Shown here piece after piece: positions 35,190 through 46,611 of a stretch of 64,000 bases of DNA. The notes below the pieces were generated by a model. It saw only the letters and a program-made list of their open reading frames with translations. It was not told the DNA's origin and made no database searches. The translations under genes and the position numbers were made by a program. Source of the DNA: Sepiola atlantica (taxonomy: Eukaryota; Mollusca; Cephalopoda; Sepiida; Sepiolidae); assembly GCA_963556195.1 (NCBI GenBank), contig OY744529.1:57041080-57105079 (forward strand). Reading direction: 5' to 3'. The first letter of the stretch is position 1. The number at the start of each line of letters is the position of its first letter.

Positions 35190-35242
35190 AAGTGTAGCTA
35201 CACTGATGAGCCATATAGACGACGAAGCACGTGTCTATAAAT
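35190..35242 (+). ncRNA. Decayed hammerhead-ribozyme-like motif (SINE tail family)
   Basis: AGTGTAGCTACACTGATGAG aligns with AGTCCAGCCGCACTGATGAG of the motif at 45791. The CUGAUGA core (35203-35209) is intact. A GAAG replaces GAAA at 35224-35227, and CACGTGTC follows with a GTC that would be the cleavage triplet. The stem II arms no longer pair well. The right side runs into a (TA)n/TATG microsatellite. Probably an inactive, truncated copy of the same family; no tRNA-like head is visible upstream. Confidence 0.4.
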
Positions 35243-35246
<4 letters not shown>

Positions 35247-35280
<34 letters not shown>

Positions 35281-35281
35281 G

Positions 35282-35319
<38 letters not shown>

Positions 35320-35391
35320 TATATATTAATATAAATAGATAGATAGACAGGTAGATAGATAGACAGATAGTTAGATGGATAGATAGAAATA
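35247..35391. repeat. (TA)n/TATG and GATA/GACA compound microsatellite
   Basis: TA with TG interruptions to about 35328, then ATAGATAGACAG-type tetranucleotides. Confidence 0.95.
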
Positions 35392-36262
35392 ACATCACAA
35401 ATTACAAGTGAAAGATATTCCCGTAAGAAAATACAGCAATTAAACGGATGTGAAAAACGTAGATACAAATAAAGAAAATAATAGAAACGAATATATTTAG
35501 ATGAAAATAATCAAGGGAAGACAACCAAAGAAATTTAGTAAAAAAAAGGGGGAAAATATAAAGATAATTATTTCTAATACTCCAAAATAAAATTCATACC
35601 GGGTTAAAGGTTGAGGGGATCCACATCAAATGTCTACGCAATATTTTAATGTAATTCCTCATTTGTTTTGGCTTTCATACTTTTTTGTTTTTATTAGTTT
35701 GAAACAGAAACTTGTGCTTCGGATTGAATCCATTTTATTTCTGCTTTATATTGTGTGTCTGTTTATTTGTTTTCCTGAAACCAAAAACCTTCCGACGCCG
35801 ACCACTTTCCTCTTTCCGTTCATTTATTATATTCTCATCCATCATTTGGGGAAGCAATTCTCATTCACATATCATAGCCTTTCTGTCATACAAAATGGTG
35901 CAGTCAGCAATCGCAGCCTACAAAAAGAATACGCATTTTACATGCTTACCCACAGACTCTATCAAGTACAAAATAAAAGCATATGAAACACACACACACA
36001 TGTATATATATATATATATATATATACACAAATGTATACATTTGTGATTTGTGACTTGAAACACAAATTCTTATCAATATGAGTTGTATGCCCTTATTTT
36101 TATTTGGAACTGATGGCAAATCCATTATGAATTCTTTTCTCTGAAACCCCCACTTTTTAAAAACTTGGCAGATTCTATGTCTATCGTATCCTTCCCACAT
36201 ACACACTTTCTATGTCCCTATTTAACAAAAGATGGACTCGGTAGTGGTAAAGTGCGATGAAA
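35392..36262. other. Anonymous; short CA/TA run at 35990-36028
   Basis: Overlapping open frames at 35630-36047 have no domain I recognise and end in the microsatellite. Confidence 0.3.
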
Positions 36263-36596
36263 TTTTAGGTGTATATTTATGTAGTCGTCACGTTTATTAT
36301 TATGCTACAACAAAACATATTAGGTGTATATTTATGTAGTCGTCACGTGTATTATTATGCTACAACAAAAAATATTAGGTGTATATTCATGTAGTCGTCA
36401 CGTTTAGAATTATGCTACAACAAAAAATTGTAGGTGTATATTTATGTAGTCGTCACGTTTATTGTTATGCTACAACAAATAATATAAGGTGTATATTTAT
36501 GTAGTCGTGACGTTTATTATTATGCTACAACCAAAAAATATTAGGTGTATATTTATGCAGTCGTGACGTTTATTTTTATGCTACAGCAAGTACACA
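36263..36596. repeat. 55 bp tandem repeat (6 copies)
   Basis: AGGTGTATATTTATGTAGTC starts at 36267, 36322, 36377, 36432, 36487 and 36543 (one start has ATTCATG). Each unit continues with GTCACGTTTATTATTATG then CTACAACAAA. Confidence 0.95.
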
Positions 36597-36928
36597 ATAA
36601 TTCAATTCCTAAAAATAGTGTACAATTTTTAAATTCTTAAATGAATATTAAATTGTTGCTGTCTTTATAAATTCTTAAAAAATATTATTTTTTATATATT
36701 AAAAACTGTATACAATACCCGTCCGAAAACAGGCACATAATTTAAGAACATGTTTTCATAGTCATATGAAGCACATTGAAGGAAAATAAATATCATGGCC
36801 GGATTTCTGTCCCAAGCTGTGTTCTTATTACATGGTATGAATCTGCTTAAAATGATACATTTTTGTAGTATTTCCCTTATCATTGGATCTTTTTTAGAAG
36901 TTACGTATGATTCACCACCTGAAATAAA
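36597..36928. other. Anonymous AT-rich sequence
   Basis: Nothing recognised. Confidence 0.3.
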
Positions 36929-36933
36929 TAAAT

Positions 36934-36991
<58 letters not shown>

Positions 36992-37103
36992 TCAGCCATG
37001 CTGCTAAGTCGTATAACCACGAAACACATGCATGTGGATAATTACATTTAAATATATATAAATGGGGAAAAATGATGCGACGTAATGGTAAATATTCTAT
37101 TTT

Positions 37104-37161
<58 letters not shown>

Positions 37162-37410
37162 GTTGTCCTTGTTTTAGAAAGCATTGTTTATATGGTAATA
37201 TTAATTATAAAACATAATAATGAGCAATTCGAACGCCGTACAATGCATTTTGGTTTTAATAACTTTTATTTATTTATTTTCAATTTTAGTATCTAAGATA
37301 TACTTGATCATCATAATTTTAAATAATCATATATTCAATACCTTTGTTGTTGAAATGAATTCGGGATGAGAGTCTCTTTTGTTAAGGACAGCAGGCATGT
37401 GGCAGTGCAA

Positions 37411-37460
<50 letters not shown>
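36929..37460. repeat. Cluster of three (TA)n arrays
   Basis: TA/TG compound at 36929-36991, TA at 37107-37158 and TA at 37414-37460, separated by unremarkable sequence. Confidence 0.95.
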
Positions 37461-37461
<1 letters not shown>

Positions 37462-38325
37462 TAAATTACCCGCCCAGGAACTAGTAACAATAATTCTCCG
37501 ACGAAAACAGTTGTGCATCACTTTTGTGTCCTCTTATAGAGACTAAAATGAAGATATAATCCTACTTAACTTGTGTCGATAACTTTTTTTCAAATTTTAT
37601 CAAAATCCATCATATATTTTGATTTTAGAAAATATCTCAAATATTATATTTGAGATATATTATTAATAAGAATTATTAATAAGAAATTTAAATTGAAGGA
37701 TTCCTGCTTAATTGATTTTTAATGACAATGGATCCTTTCCATGCAAATCTGAAATATTTGAATTTTAAAATGAACGTTTGTTCTCATATTATATTCCCTA
37801 AAATACTTTAGAAACTAAAAGAATTATTTTTTGGGAATATTCATTGATTGAATTTTAATATTTTTGTGAAAATTTTTAGGTATTTTATTTCTACGAAAAG
37901 CGTCCACCTTTGCTCTGTCTCTTTTGCATGAAATGAAATTAAACAAAATATAGCTCACATTATCCATTTTTATTTTCATAAGCTGTTTTCCAAAATCTAT
38001 AATGATCGTTTAATTCGTCCAGGAGTGAATTCGGTACATAAAAATGATGAACTTATACGCATACCTAACATTAAATAAATATAGATGTATGGTTATTTTG
38101 CGAAGCGTGCTTCACTATACATGGTGAAAGGCTTGGTATGAATGAAGGCCGTCCACCTCGACATCTTATTGTAGGATATCTAACTCTTTTCCGCAGCAAT
38201 CGTGTTGACCTATTAATGAATTTTATTTTTGCGATACCGTCGTCGTTTGTGTACATTATGTTTCGTATTAGCGCATACGATTTTCCCTTATTTTCGCTGA
38301 GATCAGCGTAACTTCAAACATTGTT
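37461..38325. other. Anonymous; small AT palindrome
   Basis: ATATCTCAAAT...ATTTGAGATAT near 37633-37660 and a 12 bp duplication of ATTATTAATAAG follow each other. No gene recognised. Confidence 0.3.
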
Positions 38326-38360
38326 AAGTCTGATCAGACCGAAAGTGAAACGCAGCATCT
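38322..38360 (+). ncRNA. Degenerate hammerhead-like motif
   Basis: CTGATCA (38330-38336) then GACC-GAAA-GT then GAAA-CGC (to 38353). This fits a hammerhead core with stem II GACC/GGUC capped by GAAA if core G8 changed to C and stem II lost two bases. ATAATAAA follows near 38370. Possibly the 3' region of a Penelope-like or other retroelement; weak. Confidence 0.25.
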
Positions 38361-39540
38361 TTGTCTTTATAATAAATGGTCGTTTTTCTGTTTCCTTCGT
38401 AGACGGCTATTACGGCGCCGGGGTAGAAAAGCATTAATGAAAGTTTAAAACATCGATATTCTATACTAATTGATATCGTCTTTTGTTTTGTGTTCAGATA
38501 TCAATATAACTATTATATATCACCATTTAAGTATGACACGTGCGAGAGTGGCATAATACATGTCAGTGATTCCGAGGAGCTATCATATAGGTATATCTGA
38601 AAGTCGACTAATTAGCGTCAAATCAGTGCAAACATCGGGATTCCATTTTCTATTTTAACGGACCGATTGACTAATTCATCAGATACGGAAAATAATAATT
38701 ATCATCTTAGCTAAATAGAGAAAGACCCGCTGACAGAAGTCTTCCCCGTTATTCATGATAATAACGTTGTCCATTTACGTATGTCATGTTTGTGTATACA
38801 TCTGTTGCCTTCGTGAGTAAAGCCGGTTCACTGAAAAGTGGCGGCATGCTATTAAGTAGCAAGCGAGAACTGTCGAACAGTCAAACTGTTGACAATGAAA
38901 AAGTGCTGTTTTTTTAAACATGAGAAAACGTTAAAAATTGCATCTAAAGAAATAGAAGAAAGGAAGCAGATTCGATTTATACTCTAACTGAACTTTATTG
39001 AATACTAATTTGAAAAAAAAAAAGAATTCAAAATGAATAGTAAAGTTGTGTTATTGCTGCGTGAGAGTAAATAAACATCACGTTGGATTTTCATTTTCTA
39101 TTTCTATTTACTTGCCACTGCACGAGGACAGGACACAGTTTGACAGAAGTTCAGTTTTAATGTAAGGAAAATCAAGCCCCAAAATTGATACTCTGGATTT
39201 GGACAACAATTTAAATTGGCTCATTCATCTTTAATTACCGAGGACGGAAAAGACGAAATGTAGTATGAGAACAATTTTTAATTATTTTATTACAAAAAAT
39301 ATAAAAATACAATTTAAATGTTAAACAAATTAGCCACAATGCCATTAAAAGTATGGGAAAGGGGAATGTCGTTGGAATGTCCCCTGCCCATTTTATAATT
39401 TGCTAGAATAATTAATCACCACGGTACCTCATTTACTCTAGGGGGTAAAAATTCCGAATGTGTTGAAAATTTAAATTCTATTTATAAACATAAATATGTA
39501 CCAAGTCATTGATGAGCGGAACTAGAAAACCTAGGAAAAA
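38361..39540. other. Anonymous sequence
   Basis: Nothing recognised. Confidence 0.3.
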
Positions 39541-39543
39541 TAG

Positions 39544-41136
39544 TTATTAAGACTCTCATGACCCTTTCATAAAGAATAAACAGCCCACAGTAATTACAAA
39601 TAGCAACCGATAAATAATTTAAAAAATGGTTATTAAGACTCCCATGACCCTGGCATAAAGAATAAACAACCCACAGTAATTACAAATAGCAACCGATAAA
39701 TAATATAAAAAATGGTTATTAAGACTCTATTGACCCTCTCATAAAGAATAAACAGCCCACAGTAATTACAAATAGCAACCGATAAATGATTTTAAAAATG
39801 GTTATTAAGACTCTATTGACCCTCTCATAAAGAATAAACAACCCACAGTAATTACAAATAGCAACCGATAAATAATTTAAAAATTGGTTATTAAGACTCC
39901 CATGACCCTTTCATAAAGAATAAACAGCCCACAGTAATTACAAATAGCAACCGATAAATACTGAAAAAAATAGTTATTAAGACTCTATTGACCCTCTCAT
40001 GAAGAATAAACAGCCCACAGTAATTACAAATAGCAACCGATAAATAATTTAAAAAATGGTTATTAAGACTCCCATGACCCTGGCATAAAGAATAAACAAC
40101 CCACAGTAATTACAAATAGCAACCGATAAATAATATAAAAAATGGTTATTAAGACTCTATTGACCCTCTCATAAAGAATAAACAGCCCACAGTAATTACA
40201 AATAGCAACCGATAAATGATTTTAAAAATGGTTATTAAGACTCTATTGACCCTCTCATAAAGAATAAACAACCCACAGTAATTACAAATAGCAACCGATA
40301 AATAATTTAAAAATTGGTTATTAAGACTCCCATGACCCTTTCATAAAGAATAAACAGCCCACAGTAATTACAAATAGCAACCGATAAATACTGAAAAAAA
40401 TAGTTATTAAGACTCTATTGACCCTCTCATGAAGAATAAACAGCCCACAGTAATTACAAATAGCAACCGATAAATAATTTAAAAAATGGTTATTAAGACT
40501 CTATTGACCCTTTCATAAAGAATAAACAGCCCACAGTAATTACAAATAGCAACCGATAAATAATTTAAAAAATGGTTATGAGGACTCTTATGACCCTTTC
40601 ATAAAGAATAAACAGTCCACAGTAATTACAAATAGCAACCGATAAATAATTAAAAAATAGTTTTAAAGACTCTATTTACCCTCTCATAAAAAAATAAACA
40701 GCCCACAGTAATTACAAATAGCAACCGATAAATAATTTTAAAATGGTTATTAAGACTCTCATGACTCTTTCATAAAGAATAAACAGCCCACAGTAATTAC
40801 AAATAGCAACCGATAAATACTAAAAAAATAGTTATTAAGACTCTATTGACCCTCTCATAAAGAATAAACAGCCCACAGTAATTACAAATAGCAACCGATA
40901 AATAATTAAAAAAATGGTTATTAAGACTCTCATGACCCTTTCATAAAGAATAAACAGCCCACAGTAATTACAAATAGCAACCGATAAATAATAAACAAAA
41001 ATGGTCATTTAGACTCTCATGACTCTCTCATAAAGAATAAACAGCCCACAGTAATTACAAATAGCAACCGATAAATGATATAAAAAATGGTTATTAAGAC
41101 TCTCATGACGCTTTCATAAAGAATAAACTGCCCACA
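39544..41136. repeat. 86 bp satellite (~18.5 copies) with exact 430 bp higher-order duplication
   Basis: Units begin TTATTAAGACTC. Each has a conserved half (CACAGTAATTACAAATAGC then AACCGATAAAT) and variable positions elsewhere (TCTCATGACC, CCCATGACC, TCTATTGACC; AACAG/AACAA; AATTT/ATATA/ACTGA). Five successive units at 39630-40059 are repeated base for base at 40060-40489, giving a 430 bp higher-order unit present twice. Later units diverge and the last is cut at CTGCCCACATATT. Confidence 0.97.
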
Positions 41137-41478
41137 TATTTGAAAAAAATCAAATTAATTTCATGAATGATACTTGCAAATTAATATTAAAACACCTGAT
41201 TTTAATTTTCTCATTGGAAATTAATATTAAAACACCTGAGTTCAATTTGCTAATTACAAATTAATGTAAATAAAAAAACTATGAAGTAAATAAACGAATG
41301 TTAAAGTAGTACCTATTATTTACTGCATTTAACATATTTAAACACATGCCAAAAACTTCCCGTTTTGCGTCTTTTTTTTTCCTGTTTTGCCGTAACTCAA
41401 TAAATCTAATCCGAACGAAACCGGTAAATCCCTTGTTTGGTGATTTCTTCTGTGTTTAATTGTTTTTCTTCCTGTCTT

Positions 41479-41482
<4 letters not shown>
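41137..41482. other. Anonymous; short duplicate
   Basis: AAATTAATATTAAAACACCTGA occurs twice, about 40 bp apart, near 41178 and 41218. Otherwise unrecognised. Confidence 0.4.

Positions 41483-41572
<90 letters not shown>
41483..41572. repeat. (TA)n microsatellite
   Basis: About 45 TA units, the longest pure run in the window. Confidence 0.97.
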
Positions 41573-41575
<3 letters not shown>

Positions 41576-42238
41576 AACTTGTCGGTGCATATAGCGTTTC
41601 GTTTACTAGATTTTAAAAGACTAAAACAAAATAAGAAACAAAGAATGAATGAAGAATTAAACGTTTATATAAAAGTTAATTGGCCCAGCATTCATAAAGC
41701 ACGACAAACCATTGAATTGTCTAGAGTTTGAATTTGGGGAGTTTCAAGTAGCCTTAATTAGTTACACCGCACTTTTAGAAACATTAATGGGCGAAAGTTT
41801 GAATGTAATTATGCAAATGTACACCTTTGAAATCAGGATGTTCAACCAAATAGGAAGCATTTTGATCTAAAAAGTATTGAAGTAAACAGAAAATAGTAAT
41901 TATACGCCGTTTTCGTTTATCAATCTTTGACATATTTGAATATAATTATTGGATGTCTTACTGTTGAATGGGAGAACAGTTATCTAAATTACATGCTTTA
42001 TAATATTGTGTCGTACAAGTAGTCATTCGCATAGAAGTCCCTCCTCTCAAATAATTAATATCTTTAATATAAAGTTATTTTGTCAAATGTTTAAAGTCTG
42101 AGCTAAATCGCATTTAAGCCAATTGTCATGTGTACTTGGCAATATACTAACATACTACAATATATTTCAAAAGTAATTACTCGAGCCCAAACAACTGCAA
42201 ATATAAAACATTTGTATATAATGATTTATTATTAATTT

Positions 42239-42240
<2 letters not shown>
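41573..42240. other. Anonymous sequence
   Basis: Nothing recognised. Confidence 0.3.

Positions 42241-42293
<53 letters not shown>
42241..42293. repeat. (GTA)n microsatellite
   Basis: About 17 GTA units. Confidence 0.97.
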
Positions 42294-42295
<2 letters not shown>

Positions 42296-42980
42296 AAACA
42301 TTGGGGATAGTATTTTTTAAATTGAAAATATGATGGGAGTTGCCTACCTTTAGTTTTAAAATGTGCAAACAAAAATCTTGAAATCTAAAATGACTTCATT
42401 GCATCCCGGACAACTTCGGGTAGGTGCAGCCAGTACTGAATAAAATCTTGAATGTTCACGAAATTACATGAACGCTGATAGAAAGATCGTATCAAAATTT
42501 ACTGAAAAACGTCACAAATATCAAAAATACTCAAGAACTATTTTATATTAGAAATTATCATGTAAATAATTGCAATAAACATTCGGCACTTACTGACATG
42601 TAAACATCCATATTTTGCACAATTATTTACACAGAAGCGAGACTCAAGCACTCTTTGCTTTCTTCCCACTATAATAAAATGTCGCTGTGAATGTCGAATA
42701 ATTAAAATTGCAAAATCAAATGTTTTTTGTCCATAATCAATTTCAGGCCAACCTCATGGGGATGATAGCTTTGACTAAAATCTCTCTGGGTGGCCCCAGC
42801 GGTGTAGCACTTATTTAGTTTAGTTTGTTTTAGAGATATTTTTACTGGAACGTATTTATATATAGTGTGTATATGTTTGTTGGAAGGCTACTGATGCAAA
42901 AAAAAATTAGGATCAAAGATTAAAGGATACGTAATGTCACTCGTTTCTTCAATAGCAGCCATAAAGAATTTCCCAATATT
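42294..42980. other. Anonymous sequence
   Basis: GC-richer patches (CATCCCGGACAACTTCGGG near 42395, GGTGGCCCCAGCGGTG near 42789) suggest old inserted repeats, not identified. Confidence 0.3.
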
Positions 42981-43000
42981 TCTACTACTACTACTACGAC

Positions 43001-43070
<70 letters not shown>
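42981..43070. repeat. (CTA)n(TAA)n compound microsatellite
   Basis: About 5 CTA units then about 23 TAA units. The two-strand open frames here are artefacts. Confidence 0.96.
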
Positions 43071-43071
<1 letters not shown>

Positions 43072-43482
43072 GTTGAGTTACAACGTTATCGGCATAGTTA
43101 TTCAGCAGTAAGGTTATTTTATATGAAGAGAGCCATTTGTGGAGAGAAACAAAATAAAACCGAAGAAAGTGAAAGAACCTAATACAGGATGGATACAAAT
43201 CAAAGAAAACACATGAAATAAAGAAACGTTAGAAAAAATGAGAAGAAAATGAGTAAAAAAGAATGGTAAAGTATGAGAAGAAACACAAAAACGAAAAATA
43301 ATGTTTATTTTTCGGGGGCGGTGTAAAATGTCCTGATGTCCCCTACAGGATATAACTTTTTTTTGTTGCTTGAACCATGATGGCGACCAGTTTTATATTG
43401 CTGAGACGGATGAAAATGCTTTCTTGACACAAACCAAAAAAAAGAAAGACATCGGCATAATAAGATAGCTTGCAACAAAACG

Positions 43483-43483
<1 letters not shown>
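43071..43483. other. Anonymous sequence
   Basis: Purine-rich, no feature recognised. Confidence 0.3.

Positions 43484-43566
<83 letters not shown>
43484..43566. repeat. (CA)n(TA)n compound microsatellite
   Basis: About 22 CA units then about 19 TA units. Confidence 0.97.
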
Positions 43567-43568
<2 letters not shown>

Positions 43569-43706
43569 TAAAAGTAATAGTGTGGATGAAAAACACAGTC
43601 ACGTGCTACCTTTCTCATCCTCTCCATGATCGACAAACATAGCATGTTTACATGCAGTTATGAATATATATTTTTCATATTGCCTATAACTGAATTCGTT
43701 GTTATG

Positions 43707-43712
43707 ATTATG

Positions 43713-43782
<70 letters not shown>
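43707..43782. repeat. (ATT)n microsatellite
   Basis: About 24 ATT units. Confidence 0.97.
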
Positions 43783-43784
<2 letters not shown>

Positions 43785-43799
43785 TCTTACTCACATGAA

Positions 43800-44880
<1,081 letters not shown>

Positions 44881-44924
44881 AAGATTCCTCAGGGTTCCAT
44901 CACTCTGCGCACTTCTAGTAGAGG

Positions 44925-45045
44925 TATATACTACTACCACTACTATAAATAATAATAAAATACTACTACTACTAGTAGTACAATCATTATACTACCACTA
45001 CTAGCAGTTGTAGTATAATTATTATCATTGTTATAGAGTAGTGGG
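44925..45045. repeat. Interrupted trinucleotide (CTA/TAA/GTA) tract
   Basis: Short runs of ACTACTACT, AATAATAAT and AGTAGTA, partly as inverted pairs (CTACTACTAGTAGTA). Confidence 0.85.
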
Positions 45046-45264
45046 CACTTACGTACTACTATCTATGGGGAGCGAATGCATCCAAAATTTTCTACCCGAG
45101 CTATGAGCAAAATAGCCAATAAGATAAAAAAGGTTTATTTACCGTTCATCAACGCAACCACACTTAACCATGTTTATGTAGTTTTTGCAAGTCTAATTCA
45201 TTCTCAACAAGGCTTCCAATCAAAATTCAACAAACAACAGTTAATATAAATATATATACATATA

Positions 45265-45370
45265 TATATATAATATTAAATTACTTTTTATTATTTTACC
45301 TACGTACGACGTCGTTTCGAGCTGATGGCTCTTATCAGAGCAGAGAAATAACAATCTCAGACGGTCATAG
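45265..45370 (-). ncRNA. Hammerhead-ribozyme direct repeat, copy A
   Basis: On the minus strand the hammerhead parts read, in order: stem I arm CTGCT, core CTGATAA (one change from CTGATGA, at G8), stem II GAGC-CATCA-GCTC, core GAAA, stem III ACG/CGT around a loop ACGT, then A as the residue before cleavage. The second stem I arm CGTAGG pairs with the upstream arm by several pairs next to the core. The layout is type I with a short stem III. The G8 change should abolish cleavage. About 100 bp around the motif, including TAAAATAATAAAAAGTAATT downstream and GAGATTGTTA upstream, are repeated in copy B, 355 bp away, same orientation. Confidence 0.7.
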
Positions 45371-45623
45371 GGCGCGAACTCGGTTCACAGAGACACCTTG
45401 AATTAGTGAGCGTTCATCTAGTTCCATTAGGCAACAAGAGATTGTCACGAGATAACGGAGAAATTAAGTTATATTTACACTGGAAGCGGCGAGCATAAAT
45501 ATCTAAACATTATATAGTACTCAACGACAGAGTCGGGGCATTGCACTGAGCCTTTTAGGTGAATGTTTATTTTAAATTTTTCCAGCAGTGCTCGTCTTTC
45601 AATTTCACTTGAAAGGGGCATAT
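45371..45623 (-). other. Internal region between the hammerhead direct repeats
   Basis: About 250 bp without coding capacity or A/B boxes that I can see. If both flanking ribozymes had been active in a transcript, cleavage would release a 355 nt RNA containing this region, as in retrozymes. This is inference from the layout. Confidence 0.4.
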
Positions 45624-45726
45624 AATAATATAAAATTACTTTTTAATATTTTACCTACGTACGACGTCGTACCGAACTTATGACTCTCATCAGAGCAGGG
45701 GAGTAACAATCTCAGACGGTCATATA
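45624..45726 (-). ncRNA. Hammerhead-ribozyme direct repeat, copy B
   Basis: Same motif as copy A: stem I arm CCCCTGCT, an intact CTGATGA core (45687-45693 on the complement), and a stem II region GAGTC-ATAA-GTTC that pairs less well. The GAAA core is altered to GGTA. The second stem I arm CGTAGG is kept; it pairs with CCTGC by G-C, U-G, A-U, G-C, G-C, with a mismatch at the first position. Copies A and B are damaged at different core positions, so their common ancestor would have had a complete core. The flanks (GAGATTGTTACT and TAAAATATTAAAAAGTAATT) match copy A. Confidence 0.7.
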
Positions 45727-45744
45727 TACAAACCATTGTTTGTT

Positions 45745-45840
45745 AATGGCTAAAGGGTCGATCTCAGGCTAGGGAGAGGTTCTAGTCCAGCCGCACTGAT
45801 GAGCTGCGATACAGCGAAAAAGGCTGTCTGTGGATTACTA
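45745..45840 (+). mobile_element. tRNA-derived SINE with near-complete type I hammerhead tail, copy 1 (5'-truncated)
   Basis: Begins within a tRNA-like head: B-box-like GGGTCGATCTC at about 45755. The hammerhead follows at 45791-45833: stem I CCGCA, core CTGATGA (45796-45802), stem II GCTG-CGATA-CAGC, core GAAA (45816-45819), a short stem III with loop GGC, cleavage triplet GTC (45826-45828), then TGTGG. CCGCA pairs with TGTGG over all five positions (one G-U). The only defect in the core region is an A-G mismatch at the second stem III pair. The same head-to-tail sequence recurs at 45991-46128. Confidence 0.75.
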
Positions 45841-45990
45841 TATGTACTCCTCGTCTCGGTCGAGCACTGTCGTTGCGTTATATCCCCGTCTGGTTCTTAG
45901 CGTAGTGCAAAGCTCTTTGTAAATAAACAAATTGAGCACAGTCGAACCGGCGGTCGGTGTTTACATAAATAGACATTGTATATATAACTT
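45841..45990. other. Spacer between the two SINE copies
   Basis: CTCGTCTCGGTCGAGCACTG and GTCGAACCGGCGGTCGG-type GC-rich segments; may be SINE body. Not further assigned. Confidence 0.3.
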
Positions 45991-46128
45991 GTGAGCGCTA
46001 CATCCATGGCTTACTGGTAAGAGCTGCCGACTAAATGGTTAAAAGTTCGATCCTAGGCTAAAGATAGGGGCTAGTCTAGCTGTAGTGAAAAACTGTGATA
46101 AAAGGAAAAAGTACATATTTGGATGAAG
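45991..46128 (+). mobile_element. tRNA-derived SINE with decayed hammerhead tail, copy 2
   Basis: A full tRNA-like head: A-box ATGGCTTACTGGTAAGAGC (about 46006) and B-box AGTTCGATCCTAGGC (46044). It continues into GGGGCTAGTCTAGCTG, then GTGAAAAACTGTGATAAAAG and GAAAAAGTACATATTTGG. This aligns without large gaps to the hammerhead of copy 1 (TAGTCCAGCCGCACTGATGA, GCTGCGATACAGCGAAAAAG). CTGATGA has become GTGAAAA and stem II is disrupted, so it is inactive. The alignment shows that the ribozyme is the regular tail of this SINE, not a chance neighbour. It ends in a (CA)n(TA)n tract. Confidence 0.72.

Positions 46129-46129
<1 letters not shown>

Positions 46130-46215
<86 letters not shown>
46130..46215. 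repeat. (CA)n(TA)n compound microsatellite between SINE and hairpin element
   Basis: About 15 CA then about 27 TA units. Confidence 0.97.
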
Positions 46216-46218
<3 letters not shown>

Positions 46219-46487
46219 GTAATCCAACAAAAGATAAAGCGTCAACTAATATCTTATAATTAGTGAAAACATCCGGATAAAAACTGAAGTTCGATATACT
46301 GGATAGAGCATTAATATTATAATATTTAATGAAGTAATAAAATAAGGTGTCAATCAGATTTTATTAGAATTCAAAGTTCAAGCAAAGTATCTTAACTCAT
46401 GAGTTAAGATACTTTGCTTGAACTTTTAATTATAATAAAATTTGATTGATACCATATTTTATTATTTCATTTCATACTATATATATT
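46216..46487 (+). mobile_element. TA-flanked hairpin element, copy 2
   Basis: Matches the element at 6484-6728 from TAATCCAACAAAAGATA onward: CGTCAACTAATATCTTATAA, ACATCCGGATAAAAACTGAA and GGATAGAGCATTAATATTAT are shared exactly. The palindrome centre is CTTAACTCAT/GAGTTAAG at 46400/46401. Its arms are about 86 bp, longer at the centre than in copy 1 by about 10 bp per side. The right edge runs into ATACTATATATATTAATCC. No coding capacity. Confidence 0.8.
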
Positions 46488-46499
46488 AATCCACATACC

Positions 46500-46544
46500 T
46501 ACTGTTTATCTGAATATATACATACACACACTCACACACACATA

Positions 46545-46575
<31 letters not shown>

Positions 46576-46611
46576 GTATTTATTTATAAACATATGTACT
46601 GTTTCTCTGTA

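Noticed and set aside
38680..38710. Other CTGATGA heptamers (for example minus strand near 4357, 23625, 38683)
   Set aside because: None has a following GAAA with a paired stem II.
39544..41136. CRISPR-like look of the 86 bp array (constant and variable parts)
   Set aside because: Variable parts are variants of one sequence, not unique spacers, the context is eukaryotic, and no cas genes exist.
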